A stretch of DNA of 64,000 bases, from the NCBI GenBank assembly GCA_021018995.1, contig CM037588.1:145347725-145411724 (forward strand). The letters run 5' to 3'. The first letter of the stretch is position 1. Each line of letters starts with the position of its first letter. Of this stretch, positions 41,080-52,959 are shown one piece after another. The notes beneath the pieces are model-generated. The model ran no database searches, was not told where the DNA came from, and saw nothing but the letters and a program-made list of their open reading frames with translations. The position numbers and the translations under genes are program-made. The DNA comes from Chloranthus sessilifolius. Taxonomy: Eukaryota > Streptophyta > Magnoliopsida > Chloranthales > Chloranthaceae.

Positions 41080-43671
41080 TGTGACAGCTTGTATTTTGAT
41101 ACCCCGAAACCCATGCCGTCAGTGGGCTGGCGCTAAGGCCGAACCCCGAATGCATTACACATTATCTCATCGCACAGTGGAAATAAAGTAGAACCATAGT
41201 AACCAACCATCATAACAAAATAAGGAAACTAGTACTATCCCTCAAAAGCTCAAAAAGATGGTTCTAATTTCATATGAATAGTTATGGAAAGAGAACCGAC
41301 GAGAACCACCGGTAAGGAACGTTCCTTACCGAAACATGGTTCACCAAAAATTAAGTACAATTTTCTTCCAAATTAAGTATTCTTCACATCATCTCAAAAT
41401 ACTAGTCTCTCAACCTAAGGCCAGATATATTTGGCATCGTACAAAGAAAACAACTCTCAGGGGGGAATTTCTTCTAGATCCTCACCAGGAGATAACTCAG
41501 GATCCTCCCTCTCCATGATCTCTATTCCAATGCCTGCACCTGAACCTGTGACAATTAGTCGATGAATGAGCTTCATCCAAGCTCAGTAAGGAAAAACTCA
41601 TAGCATGCTTATTGTAACATCAAACATATATCTCATGGTATAATGAAATAAAATTGTCAGAACATATGCACAGTGTAATGATCATGGCATGAAAGACACA
41701 AGTGATACTTGTTTGGGATTCATAAAACATGTTCACATCTTTATTCCAACACATGAAAGAAAACTTAAAAGTGCTTTACTTAAAATATTTGAATGAGGAA
41801 CTATAGCCTCAAGCCCCCGATGGAATACCCACCATCGTCGCTCATATGAACTATTTTCACATATATCCAAGGTCCCATAAAGTTAGACACTTTGCCGAAC
41901 ATATTTACCGTTATACGGTAGGAGTCACAAATAACACATCACAAACATGGATTGGCCGCCGTACCGATCACGGATATCTTGCCGCGTCAGTCATGGCTAT
42001 ATTGCCGCGTCGGTCGGGTATTCACATAGAACCTTAAATCAGAGTGCATACATATAGCTTATCACCGTATAAAGTGATAATTATAGTTTAGCTCAAAAGT
42101 CGGAATAAAATGTGAAGATCACACACACATACGTAAATTGGAATGAATCTCGAAAGATTCCATACTACTCACACAATTCAGAAACATGATGATACGCATG
42201 CCTTTTCAAATAAGTGTCATAAATGAAATTCGCATGATTGAATCAAAATTTGCATCATATCATAACATACATGCTAATGTAGTAATTGCACATGATATCA
42301 AGTGTTCCCTACCTCAAAATCTTAACCTACACATGCTCAATCTGATGCTTGGGCTTGTCCTTCGTCACACAATACCAGGTCACCTAATATATAAAATCCA
42401 TGATTCACACATTAGAACTATGCTAAACATACTATAGCAATTCCCCTCAAAATCTCATAGTCAAAACTTAATAAAATCCTGAATCTAGCAATTTCGATCG
42501 ATTGAATCCCTATTTCGATCGATTGAAACCTAGTTTTGATCGATCGAACTCATTTCGATCGGTCAAACTCCTCAAAGCATATATCACCTCTCAGTTCGAT
42601 CGAACGATTCTTCCATTTCGATCGAACGAACACAAATTCGATCGATCGAAAATAATTTTGATCGGTCGAATTCTCACAGAGCCAAATGACTACAGCACAG
42701 TTCGATCGAAATCACATAATTCGATCGATCGAAACTATTTCGATCGGTCGAATCCCTCAGAGGCTAACTGACAATCTACACAGTTCGATCTAACAAATTT
42801 TGATTCGATCGATCAAATTTCTAATTCGATCGATTGAAGATTTTTTGATCGATCAAATCCTCAAAACAGGCTTTTCCAAAATCTCTGTTCTATACGTTTC
42901 GATCGATCGAGTGTGAGATTCGATCGATCGAAACACACTTCGTTCGATCAAAATTCATTTTGATCGAACGAATTCCTCCAGACTTTGAATTCTTTCTATC
43001 GAACGAATTCCTCCAGACTTTGAATTCTTCCTACTTAAGTCCATTTTGATTGATCGAATGAATTTTCGATCGGTCGAAATGAACAGATTTCATCTGTTCT
43101 TGGGTTTTCGCACTTGTTATCTTTTCTTTCCCAAATTTTAACCTCATTTCTTGTGATTCCTTGATCTTAAATTGAATAAAAACCATCACAAACAAAATTT
43201 CACAATCTAAGCTTAATTTCATACCTTGATTTCATCCGAATCCTTGAGCCTTGCTTCAAAATCGTACTAGGGTTTACCAAGCTGACAACGGATCATTCAT
43301 CACTCCAAACCCTTTACAGCTGGCCTTGAGAACGGATCGCTCTCGTATTCAATCATAATTAATATCCGATTCACTCTCCCTCTCCCCTTAATTCCTTATG
43401 ATTAGCAATCAATAGGGTTTGAATGCAAATACAAATGAGGCCTTGATTTCCTTTTATAACCAAGGCCTCGGCTTCGGTACAAAACGGCTACACCAAAGTT
43501 GGGTGTATGCGGGTTCAATAACCCATAACCTACTCCACATACACCGAATCTGTCTCGCCGGATTTGATCTATAAATGTTATATAGCATATTGGCATGGTC
43601 CTGGACATACTGATCGTCAAGCACGCATACCGAGGCATACAGTTCATAGGTCATAACTCAAGGACGTTACA
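41080..43671 (-). repeat. 5' LTR of Gypsy-B
   Basis: 2592 bp, starting TGTAACGTCC at 43671 and ending TGTCACA at 41080 on the minus strand. TATA box TATAAAAGG at 43450-43458. The palindrome array spans 42490-43085. A 26-base stretch around GAATTCCTCCAGACTTTGAA is duplicated at 42978 and 43007. It is the uninterrupted partner of 7997-9850 plus 32914-33610. Confidence 0.92.
42490..43085. repeat. Intact TTCGATCGATCGAA array in the Gypsy-B 5' LTR
   Basis: About 20 imperfect dyads lie upstream of the TATA box (on the minus strand downstream of it, since the box is at 43450). Most variants keep the outer TTCGATC and GAA parts while the centre changes between GATC, GGTC and GAAC. Confidence 0.9.
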
Positions 43672-43768
43672 ACAACAATATAGAGGTGACCAAGGTGACC
43701 AATGCTACAAAGCTCACTTGAAACTCAACATGGTTCCTTTTAAGATCAGCGTAGCTCTTCTGACGACT

Positions 43769-44924
43769 TTAAGCAATGCATAACCTCTCGCGGATTAATC
43801 GAACTGTCTCAGTCGTACTCTCCACGATCTCGGGGCCTAAAATGAGCTTCTCGCCCACTTCTTCCCAATTAAGCGAAGACCTGTACTGCCGTCCATATAA
43901 GGCTTCGTAGGGTGTCATGCCGATGCCAGCCTGGTAACTATTATTATAGGCAAACTCGATTAACGATAAATGTTGGTCCCATGACCCCTGAAAATCCAAC
44001 ATGCAAGCACGTAACATATCTTTTATAATCTGATTCACCCTCTTAGTCTGCCCATCGGTCTGAGGATGGAATGTCATACTGTAATCGAGCCTGGAACCCA
44101 TCCCTTCCTGAAATCATTGTCAAAACTGAGATGTGTACATCAGGTCTCTATCGGATACAATACTGACCGATATACCATACAGCCTAACTATCTCCTTGAT
44201 ATATAACTCTGCGAGCTTGTTGGCGGTATACGACATATTATAAGGCAGGAAGTGTGCAGACTTAGTCAATCAATCCACAATGACCCAGATGGCATTGTAT
44301 TTTCTCAATGCCCTTGGCAAACCTAAAATAAAGTCCATAGAAATGGCCTCCCATTTTCACTCGGTTATCAGTAGTGGTTGCAACAGTCCTGTCGAATTTC
44401 GGTGATCCACCTTTACTTGCTGGCAAACAAGACATCTCAAGACATACTCAGCGAGCAACATCTTTCTTTAAACCTCTCCGCCATAAGCATTTCTTTAAGT
44501 CTTGGTACATCTTGGTACTGCCATGGTGAATAGCGTACACAGACTTATGAGTCTCTTCCAAAATGGTGTCCTGGAGCTTAGTACTAATTGGTATGCATAG
44601 CCAGTCTCTAAACAACAACGTGCTATCGTCCTTGATAGAAAAATCTATTTTACTTCCCCCAATCACATCACGTCTGATAGCCATACGCTCATCATCCGTC
44701 ATCTGAAGTCTGCGAATGTTCTCGTAGAGAGTAGAACGTATCACCGGTGTAGCCATTAATGCACCTGAACCTTTTACGTCAAATCTCATGCTACTTAGAG
44801 TCATATCTTCCAATGATGTCATCGTCGCACCCTTGCGGTGAGATGTGATAACTGAGCAGAGAACTTTCAACTTAACGCATCTGCCACTACATTTGCTTTC
44901 CCGAGGTGGAACTGAATGGTACAA
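43769..44924 (-). pseudogene. Gypsy-A integrase zinc domain and core
   Basis: The zinc part is at about 44570-44400 (AIHHGSTKMYQDLKKCLWRR); the second half of the HHCC is in a shifted frame. The core follows in stop-containing frames with the conserved HPQTDGQTKRVNQIIKDMLR, LSLIEFAYNNSYQAGIGMTP and YEALYGRQYRSSLNWEEVGE (44101-43769). The core E expected after HPQTDGQ is replaced by K (QTKRVNQ against QTERVNQ), a G-to-A change in a catalytic residue. Confidence 0.88.
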
Positions 44925-44947
44925 TCACAATTTTTTAAGAACTCCAT

Positions 44948-45600
44948 CTATCGGCGTTGTCTCATATTCAACTCCTTTTGTGAGAAGAGATACTTGAGGC
45001 TCTTATGATCGGTGAATAGATCGAAGGTCTCCCTATTAAGGTAATGTCTCAAGATCTTCAAGGCAAAGATCACTGTAGCCAACACAAGTTTGTGTGTCGA
45101 ATAATTCTTCTCATGGTCTTTTAGCTTTCTAGACCCATAAGCCATGACTCTCTCATTCTACTTAAGCACACAGCCTAAACTCCCATACGATGCGTCACTG
45201 TACACTACAAAACCTCCTCTGCCTAACGGTATAGCAAGTACTGGCATAGTAGTCAATCATTTCTTGAGTTCCTAAAAACTCTGCTCACACTGCTCTGTGC
45301 AATCAAACTTAGTGTTCTTCGTAAGTTGTGTAAGCGGACCTGATATCTTGGAGAAGCCCTCCACTAACCTTCTATAGTAGTCTACCAAACCGAGGAAACT
45401 ACAAACCTCTGTAACCGTCTTCGGTTGCTCCTAATTCATCACCAACTTAATCTTTGCTGAGTCAATCGTAATACCGGTCTCAGAGACAACGTGGCCTAAG
45501 AAACTGACCTGTTTAAGTAAAAACTCACACTTTCTAAGTTTTACATATAACTGATGGTCTCTGAGGGTTTATAGAGCTACTCATAAATGCTGCTCATGTT
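44948..45600 (-). pseudogene. Gypsy-A RNase H
   Basis: MAYGSRKLKDHEKNYSTHKL and [20 protein letters not shown] (45145-44948) are the conserved end of Ty3/gypsy RNase H. The first part (45180-45600) is readable only with several stops (YSDASYGSLGC-like near 45200). The glutamate usually found in THDLELAAV is changed to valine-containing THKLVLATV. Confidence 0.83.
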
Positions 45601-45604
45601 CTTC

Positions 45605-46165
45605 TCACGTCTTTGAATAGATGAGGAAGTTATTTACAAAAACTACTACAAACTTGTCCAAATGTGATTTGAATATTCGGTTCATCAAGTCCATAAATGA
45701 CGCGGGTGCATTTGTCAACCCAAATTGTATGACCAAGAACTCGTAGCATCCATATCGGGTTCTGAACGCTGTCTTCTGAATGTCTTTAGATTTAACTTTT
45801 AACTGATGGTAGCCTGACCTCAAGTCAATCTTCAAGAAGAACCTTGCTCCTTGTAACTGATCGAATAGATCATCAATTGTCGGAAGTGGATAACGGTTCT
45901 TAGTTGTCAACATATTTTGTTGGCGGTAATCAATGCAAAGCCGCATTGAATCGTTTTTCTTCTTCACAAATAAAACCGGTGCTCCCCAGGGTGACACACT
46001 CGGTCGGATAAAACCCTTATCTAGCAGTTCCTAAAGCTGCTCCTTTAACTCTTTCAATTATGTAGGCGTCATTCGACACGGAGCTTTTGATACAGGTTCG
46101 GTACTCGACGCTAACTCAATCGCAAACTCAATCTCCCTGTCAGGTGGTAATCCAGGTAGATCTTT
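45605..46165 (-). pseudogene. Gypsy-A reverse transcriptase with destroyed active site
   Basis: Frame 45997-45605 reads [40 protein letters not shown] and [20 protein letters not shown]. The catalytic box reads [15 protein letters not shown]: both aspartates of the expected VDD are asparagine (GAT/GAC to AAT/AAC). Upstream, [13 protein letters not shown] and PVSKAPCRMT continue to about 46150 with stops between. Confidence 0.9.
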
Positions 46166-46178
46166 AGGAAAATCTGAG

Positions 46179-47043
46179 CGGGTTGGCTCTTGTTGCGTTG
46201 AACTCTTATTTCACTGCGTCAAGGAAATTTTTAATAATTAGTATATCATAAAATACTGAAACAAATAAATCATTGTGCTTACCTCCTCAAATCGTACTCT
46301 TGCAAAACTTTTACTCCCAGACGTGTGAGCCAACTTAAGGAGGGACCGATTCCTTTTATTTGTCTCACAAATTTTCTACATTGTATAAATTGAATTGGTA
46401 TGAGGACCATATTATGCAAATTATGTTTTAAAATGACTTCTCAAGCAAAAGTATATCTTTCTAGTATCCGAGTTTCAATAATGGACAAGGGCCACCCATT
46501 GATTTCGATCTACGTCTTCAGGGCAACGCCCATACCATTCCACATTGGTTCTACATCTATTGTAGTGTTTCCTCTTTAAATTACACTTATAATCTCTCCA
46601 ATGCTTGCCCAGGGACATCAATACCACATGTTTCGAATCTTCGCTCAATTCAAATTTTTCCTAAACATTTAGGACAAATTTTTATGACATCATATAAATT
46701 ACATCTTTAAGATACAAAAAGTACAAATAATCAAAATAGATTAAACAAATCTTACCGCAATCATTTCCCAGGCACGGTTCTTTGATGTCTTGCATATTTC
46801 ACGCCAAGTCGGACGATCAAGGGGAAATAATTGGCAATCTCTTGCTATTATGCTACACCAATTTGATAGATGACTGGCATTAGAGTTTGCTGGTAGACTT
46901 TTATCACACTCTATTTTCAACTTTTCTCCTTTTGGTAAATTCAAAACTTTTGCCAACGTAGTCTTACGTCTTACACCACTCTTTATCGCAGATGATTCTG
47001 GATGGTCCATCTGAAATAAAATTATATCCATAGTTGAGAACAA
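46179..47043 (-). pseudogene. Ptta/En-Spm (CACTA) transposase fragment
   Basis: Three minus-strand pieces match the plant Ptta/En-Spm transposase family. 47043-46755: VRRKTTLAKVLNLPKGEKLK, then CQLFPLDRPTWREICKTS, ending at a donor site (GCG|GTAAG). 46560-46430: WYGRCPEDVDRNQWVALVHY, then WNSDTRKIYF, the signature. 46381-46283: ETNKRNRSLLKLAHTSGSKS, then FARVRFEE, ending at a donor GTAAGC at 46282. A last exon starts after an acceptor near 46209 and reads QQEPTRSD before being cut at about 46175 by Gypsy-A. Confidence 0.85.
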
Positions 47044-47115
47044 TAAAACTAAATGTGGTCAGGGCTAACCTTTGATTCTTAAGGTTCCTTGCACATTAAT
47101 TTCTACAAAAAAATG

Positions 47116-47116
<1 letters not shown>

Positions 47117-47161
<45 letters not shown>
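47117..47161. repeat. (TA)n microsatellite
   Basis: About 22 TA units followed by a short CA run (47163-47171). Confidence 0.97.
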
Positions 47162-47171
<10 letters not shown>

Positions 47172-47175
<4 letters not shown>

Positions 47176-49022
47176 CGTGAATGGTGATTTGTTTTCTGTT
47201 CTTATTTTGGGAGATTATACTAGAAATGTTGAGGTTTCATAACCTTTCTAACTTTGTGATGCAAAATAGAACCAATTAATCTTTATCTAAATTGTTAAAT
47301 ACATTCATGTTAAAATCTAATTACTGACGTGGGTTATTCTGATAAATGTCTTTTAAAAAAAAATATTCAACAACTGAATTTGTAGAGTTCTACATGTGCA
47401 TATTATGTGTTTGTTTAAAATACTAAAAGAGAACGCAATACTAATCTATTTGGTTTATGCTTATTTTTTGGTTTAGGGCCATCACCCTCTCTGCTCTCTG
47501 CTCGTCTTAGAGCTCCTTACTCATCTCAAAGCTCACTGCTCTTCTTCTTTTTTCCTATTTTGTACTTTTTTGTTCATTGAAACCATTATTTTTAATTTGA
47601 AATATATTTTGATATGTTTTCTAATTTTTAAATTTTTTTTTATTTTCCCAGATTTTTTCGGCTTTGACTGATTTTTGCCGATTTGCCCAATTTTGACCCT
47701 TGTCGATTTAGTGCCGACTCTCGACTTTGTGACTATGCCTGGAACTAGACATCCCAATCTAGACGTTTTGCGTGGATGCTTAATTGCATATTTAGAGCAC
47801 CGTAACTAATCTACTTAGGAAGTGGAGAACAATGTAACTTTTGGCCCCTTTGAAAGCATTATAGTACGACACCATAGATGTCCATGATTAATATTTTTGG
47901 CAGCATATTTGATGCAATATACATGTCAAAAAAGAGGAGAACGCCCTATAGGTGTTCCTTTTACTTGGCTATACTTCAATTTGATAATGAACTCTCAGCT
48001 TAGATACTTATATTTTGATATTTCCAAATTCATGTTCACAATTACCAACCAAATAGATTAGTTAATTTAAAAAGCCTCAAAAGATCGACAAGGTGCATGT
48101 GTCAAATAACAATCTGATGGAGCATGTGCAGAGAAAACAAGGTGCTAGTGTCAAATAATAATCAACAAAACAGATTCCTAAACTCTGGAGACATATAAGC
48201 TTTTACTTGGATTCAGCTAATTAACCAAAAGAAGTAGCAGCAATGATTGCTAAATATATGGACACATTGATAAGAATAACAACAATTCATATTAAAGGAA
48301 AAAAAAAACATGGGACCCAAGCCTTAATAGCTAATGGCTGACCAAAAAAGTTACAATATATCCACACTCTTCATGGATCCTGAAGAGGTAAAAGGAGAAG
48401 GGGGATTCCAGCCTGAGTCACCTTCTGCTCCTAAAGATACTGCTAAGCAACATTTTTTAGAAATGTCTCGGACTTATTAAAGAGAATGACAAGCAAATGA
48501 AATGATGCTATCAAATGCTTCCAAAAAAACAACTTACACATATATGTTCACTCCTTAAACTCTTTAAAACATACAGGCATACAGCATAAAAGTAACTCTA
48601 AACAGTGATAAAAGGGTGGTTATAAAATAATGATATGCGTGTGTAAAGGGAAAGCCATGGAGGAAATCGTCTTTAGAAAAAACTAATAATAACCATAATA
48701 AGAATGATGAAGTTGCATCATATATTGAATTGCTGTCTTCAGGGAGTATGTTACTAGAAATATGGTGCATTAAAGAGTGGAATCGCGAAATCAAAGATTT
48801 TTTTGCTGTTGACTCTGTTTTCAAGCTTATTTCCCAAGGAGAATCATCTCTCCAATCACCAAGGTGTGTCCCCATTTTGGGTTGAGGCCTCTGTTTGGAT
48901 AGCAATCACATATAAAGCCCTCACCAACAACAACCTTCAACATAGGAAGATGCAAATTCCAAAAACCGATGCATTGAGTTAAGGAGGAGAAAATAGAAGA
49001 TCACTTTTTTTTCACATTGATC
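47172..49022. other. AT-rich stretch; no gene recognised
   Basis: A frame at 48905-48564 (minus, 113 codons) has no features I recognise. A 22-base phrase GGAGCATGTGCAGAGAAAAC... occurs at 48119 and again at 49079, and a related copy at 48135. I see nothing else. Confidence 0.5.
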
Positions 49023-49027
49023 AGATA

Positions 49028-49159
49028 AAACAAATCAACACTCGTGCTTCTCTCTCCTTCTTGCGGACATCACATAGGAGCATGTGCAGAGAAAACAAAT
49101 CAACACTCGTGCTTCTCTCTCCTTCTTGCAGACATCACACTGACATCAGTCAGGTCAAA
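49028..49159. repeat. 66-bp tandem duplication
   Basis: AACAAATCAACACTCGTGCT and the following 45 bases are present at 49028 and again at 49094, with few differences (TTGCGGACATCACAT against TTGCAGACATCACAC). Confidence 0.85.
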
Positions 49160-49339
49160 CCCATTGACTTAGAAACCCTCGAAATCCACATCAATCAAAT
49201 CAGCATTCCAAGGGGTTTGTTTTGTCTTCTACACCTTGCTGATTTGAGTTCTGTAGCTGTGAGTTTCAAAGGCATCTTTGGAGTGAGTTTCTAAACTCTG
49301 TTTTTCGATTTTCCCTTTGCACGAAGTAATAATGTGATG

Positions 49340-49960
49340 AGGTCTTTTTCCAAATTCATTGATCGAAATCCTTTTTGATGTCCCTCTAAAAGGGGGCAGT
49401 TTCACCTGGTCGAGCTGCCATGATCCTCCTTTAATATCAAAGTTGGACAGATTTCTGGTAACCACTGACGGGAAAGAGAAATGTCAAGATTTCAAAGTCG
49501 AGTTATTAACCAGTCCAACATCGGATCACTGCCCACTCAAGATGAGCTCAAGCACAAAATCAAACTTTCCAAGACCATTCAGATTTTTATCCCTTTGGTT
49601 GACGAAATCGGAGTCACTCACGATAACCAAAGATGCATGGTCAGTAGTCAATGATGAAGATACAACGGATCAAGTCTTTATGAAGAAGTTAAGGAATGTC
49701 AAGAAAGAACTAATTAAGTGGAAGTGAAGACAATCAACATCTTTTCCAACAAAAAAACAGTGTGGAGAACATTCTTCTTTGGATTGGTTAGAGGAATCGA
49801 AGACTTTATCAGAAAGGCAAAGAGAATTAAATTACAGATCTAGCATCAGATAAAAGCACCACAGTTGAACAAGGAGAGGTACTGAAAACAGTTATCTAGA
49901 GATAGTAGGATAAAATGTGGCGACTCAAAAACCAAATTATTTCACTGTTTACAGTTTAGA
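49340..49960 (+). pseudogene. LINE endonuclease fragment
   Basis: The end of the apurinic-type endonuclease of plant LINE ORF2 is readable from about 49345: DVPLKGGSFTWSS, LISKLDRFLVTT, LLTSPTSDHCPLKM and FRFLSLWLTKSESL. The SDH motif is a catalytic part of the endonuclease. After the stop at 49725-49727 a degenerate linker follows, with DKMWRLKNQII/KCGDSKTKLFHCLQF near 49910-49945, matching the family's 'GDxNTKFFH' block. The RT itself is not visible downstream. Confidence 0.85.
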
Positions 49961-51090
49961 CTCTAATACAAGTGTCATGCTAAATTGCCAAAAATGTGCA
50001 ATGGGAATTAGGTCACACAAAAAATATAAGAACATGGAAGATTAGACACTGAACTCAACATATAAAATTCAATAAAACGAGAAATATTGGCTTAATGAAA
50101 CCGCAATCTTCAACTAATGGATCAAGTTCCCTTCAATATAAGATTACCAATTTAATGTGGATAACAAAGAATACAATTTCGACAAGTCTAAAAAGATCTA
50201 TCATCCTAGAAAGCATTTTAAACTTAGCATGCCCAATAATTTCTTATTTCTACCTTAAACAATTTCTCAAACCCCCTCCCACAGCATCATCAAATTCACT
50301 TGTTTAGTCAAGAAAGTTTAACAGTATTTAGCGAGAACATATTAATGTAATCCAAAGTGTACAACAAAAATGACACAGGAGAGGAAAAAAAGAAAAAAAT
50401 ATGGTCCAAAAAAAGGGGTCCAAGACAAGCTTAATAAGCCAATTAGAGCGGCCAAACTAAATGAGTTAACTGTCACAGGAGACTTAAGTAATCTCATGGA
50501 ATGTTGTTCAAAGCACTATACTGGGCCATGGCAGTGGACCCTCCTAGCACTAGACAAGGCTTAGGTATTGAGGCACAATAATGTTGAAATAGAAAGGATC
50601 AACTAAACATGAGGAAAAACTCACAAATACTGATAAAAATGTGATTACCACATCTTATATGTTAATGATAGTTGATAGGAGTTGGATATTTTCTATTAAA
50701 ATATAAATAAAAAATAAACTTATTGTAAAGCATGGGCGAAGTCTTAGGCATCCTCACCTGGACACTCTCCAAGAAACAAATATAGATACACTTATAGTGT
50801 ACAAGGCGAGCTAAGCATAAGCGACTACACCTAGCGAGGGCTTGAGACAAAACAGATTAGAGATGACATGACCACTTTAATGAGTCATGTAATCACTTAT
50901 GTGTGCCATATAGACTTCTCGTTAATTGAAGGTTTGCGAATTTTGTTTTTGGGGGATGATGCAACAAGATTTAGGATTTGACTTTTTATGTGGGGCAATT
51001 TAACATCTCAAAACTTAAACTTTAGTTTGACTTCTAAGTGAACCCTAATTTACTAATTATCATCATCATCACCATATCCTTCTCCATCTA
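49961..51090. other. AT-rich stretch; no gene recognised
   Basis: No frame with a recognisable product. It may be decayed LINE sequence near 49961-50100, since it continues from the endonuclease fragment. I see nothing else. Confidence 0.45.
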
Positions 51091-51229
51091 CACTACAAAA
51101 AATAAGACTATTAGCGACACCGAAAACTGCTGCTATTAACAAAAAAACTGCTGCTACAAGTCCTGTCTCTATTGAAACAACAAATTTTTTTGCTAATAGC
51201 GGCAGTTTTTGGTGTTTTTTTTTGTAGTG
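51091..51229. mobile_element. CACTACAAAA-type MITE, 139 bp
   Basis: The ends CACTACAAAAAA and TTTTTTGTAGTG are perfect inverted repeats. Further in, ACACCGAAAACTGCTGCTAT on the left pairs with the reverse complement ACACCAAAAACTGCCGCTAT on the right, so nearly the whole unit folds on itself. It is flanked by TA on both sides. A three-base duplication as in CACTA elements is not seen. Confidence 0.8.
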
Positions 51230-52680
51230 TATTTAGGGTCGCCCTTCAAGTTTTATTTCAGCATTCTTCTGATCAGCAGTTTCTTAATTATGCAACTTCT
51301 AATAGAATTAGGCTTCTCAATTAGAAAGACTAAACTTATAGTCATAAGGGATGCACGAGATATGGAAGATAACTTTCATTATTTGATTATGAGAAATCAA
51401 GAAAATTCTGGGAGATTTTGAAGAGTTCATCTAAAATGCCTAATTATTTGTTCATTAGGCGGTCTTTTTACCTCGGATTTGAAAAGCAAGGTATGTGTTT
51501 TACTTTTTGTAATAAATCATCTTGTTTTCGATCTCTTCCTCTTCGTATCACAAAAAAGGGGTATCAGTGCCTGATACCATTTCTCATTCTCATTTGATTT
51601 TGAAGTGCCTTGTTCATTGAACTAAAAATGACGCGCGAGTTACTAAGACGCCTTTCAATAACTTCCAGCGCAAATAGTGCAATTACCCTTTTCGTCTAAA
51701 GATTTCTCTGTGTAGAAAACTAGGAAGAGATTAAACCACATAACTTAACCTCTTCAACCGGTAGTCTAAAAGAAGGATAATAAAGGTAGGAGCTAGCCAT
51801 ATGATTTATGAAAGAAAGGGAAACATGCAAGTAATCTCAGGTGATATACCAATCGATATGAAAGAAGGTCGAATAATAAATAAAACTCATAAAATAAAGC
51901 ATAGTAGGTGGTGTAGAAATGAGAAAATTCAAGATAAAGACCAAAATCTATAGCCAAAAACAACTATTGGAAAGATCATTTCTCCTCAAATGGCCAAAAA
52001 GATATGAGAAAATTCAAAAAAAAAATATAAAATGAAAAGATCTAACAATATAGAAATTGAGATTAATCAAGATTCTTGTTATCACATTAACTTAAAGGTC
52101 GTGTCAAGCTTGTAAGGCCTGAATCTCTAATTTGCTTGCCCTCAATTTAGATACACCAAATCAAAACGAGCTGAGGAGCCCTAACCATCAATATAAAAAA
52201 TTATCAACAATGTTTGTATTATCAACATTGAAAATGAAGCTTGAAATCAATAACCTCAAATTAAAATTTCTGAACCCTAAAAATAAACTAGATATCAAAT
52301 AGAAACGTACAATCGGAGATTGAGGCAGGTATGAGAGTTGTCACCGAAATGATTCTTTCAAATCTAATCTCTCACGAGTTTGAACAAGGAAGTGGGAGAA
52401 GAGATCGGTTGTGGAGAGGTTTTGATCTGTTGCAGAGAAGTTTTGATCTGTTGGAGCGAAGCACATGCATAGGTTTTGATCGCTTGCAGCGAGCTTTCAA
52501 GCGGTTTCGATCGATTGCAGCAAGCTTTCGAGCGGTTTCAATCGGTTCCAGATAGGAGAACTCTTGATCTTATTACGAAGTTAAGGGAGAGAGAAGAGAG
52601 GACTCTTGATCTTCTCCTGTTGGCGCGCAAGAGATAAATGTGCTAAGAGAGGGAGTTTTAAAGAGGCGCGAGTAGTTGAC
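51230..52680. other. AT-rich stretch; no gene recognised
   Basis: 52380-52560 holds a short degenerate repeat (GGTTTTGATC..TTGCAGCGAGCTTT and variants at 52430, 52470, 52500, 52530). No reading frame is recognised. Confidence 0.45.
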
Positions 52681-52689
52681 GCTTTGGCG

Positions 52690-52769
52690 CCCGAATTTCC
52701 AGGATTTCGTGGCGGTGTTAGCAAACCGTCATCGATAAGGCGCCACAAAAAACACCTAATTTTGTAGTG
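52690..52769. mobile_element. CACTA-like transposon end
   Basis: The sequence ends TTTTGTAGTG at 52769, so the reverse strand begins CACTACAAAATTAGG, followed by subterminal GTGGCGCC and CCGCCAC blocks. This is the form of CACTA element termini. A partner end is not identified. It could be the 5' end of the element whose transposase lies on the same strand at 47043-46179. Confidence 0.5.
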
Positions 52770-52959
52770 AGGTAGGCCACCAGCCACAGTACCTGAATGG
52801 GGAATAAAAAAAATTTATTCATAAAAAGGTGGCTATCCAAACTGACCCATGATTTGGACCAAATTAAATGTCAACTAGCACTGGACTACCAAGATGAATC
52901 GTGCAAACTATCAAGACAAGAAAAAAGAAACATAGCTAAATTACACATATAAAGCATAC

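Larger units (their letters stand above)
7997..43671 (-). mobile_element. Gypsy-B: chromovirus with an extra ORF, split by the Tat element
   Basis: On the minus strand the order is 5' LTR (43671-41080), initiator tRNA-Met primer site, gag, intron-like segment, protease, RT, RNase H, integrase with chromodomain, an extra ORF (35422-33972), polypurine tract, and a 3' LTR (33610-32914 continued by 9850-7997). The 3' LTR is interrupted by the Tat element. Without that insertion Gypsy-B would be about 12.6 kb. Many stops and frameshifts mark it as old. I see no matching target duplication at 7991-7996 and 43672-43677. Confidence 0.88.
43672..46170 (-). mobile_element. Probable other half of Gypsy-A: integrase, RNase H, RT
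   Basis: Chromovirus pol on the minus strand, running from the LPPDREIEF linker (about 46150) down to the integrase FQV region at about 43720, where the Gypsy-B LTR begins at 43671. Both ends are cut: the upper one joins a Ptta transposase remnant at about 46170-46180. It fits as the missing part of 4976-7996 by orientation and content, though about 45 bases next to Gypsy-B do not read as integrase. Confidence 0.7.

Noticed and set aside
48564..48905. 113-codon minus-strand ORF
   Set aside because: No recognisable domain, AT-rich surroundings and no splice context; not supported as a gene.
51091..52769. A single 1.7 kb CACTA element bounded by CACTACAAAA at 51091 and TTTTGTAGTG at 52769
   Set aside because: 51091 has its own close partner at 51229, and the subterminal sequences of the two ends do not match.
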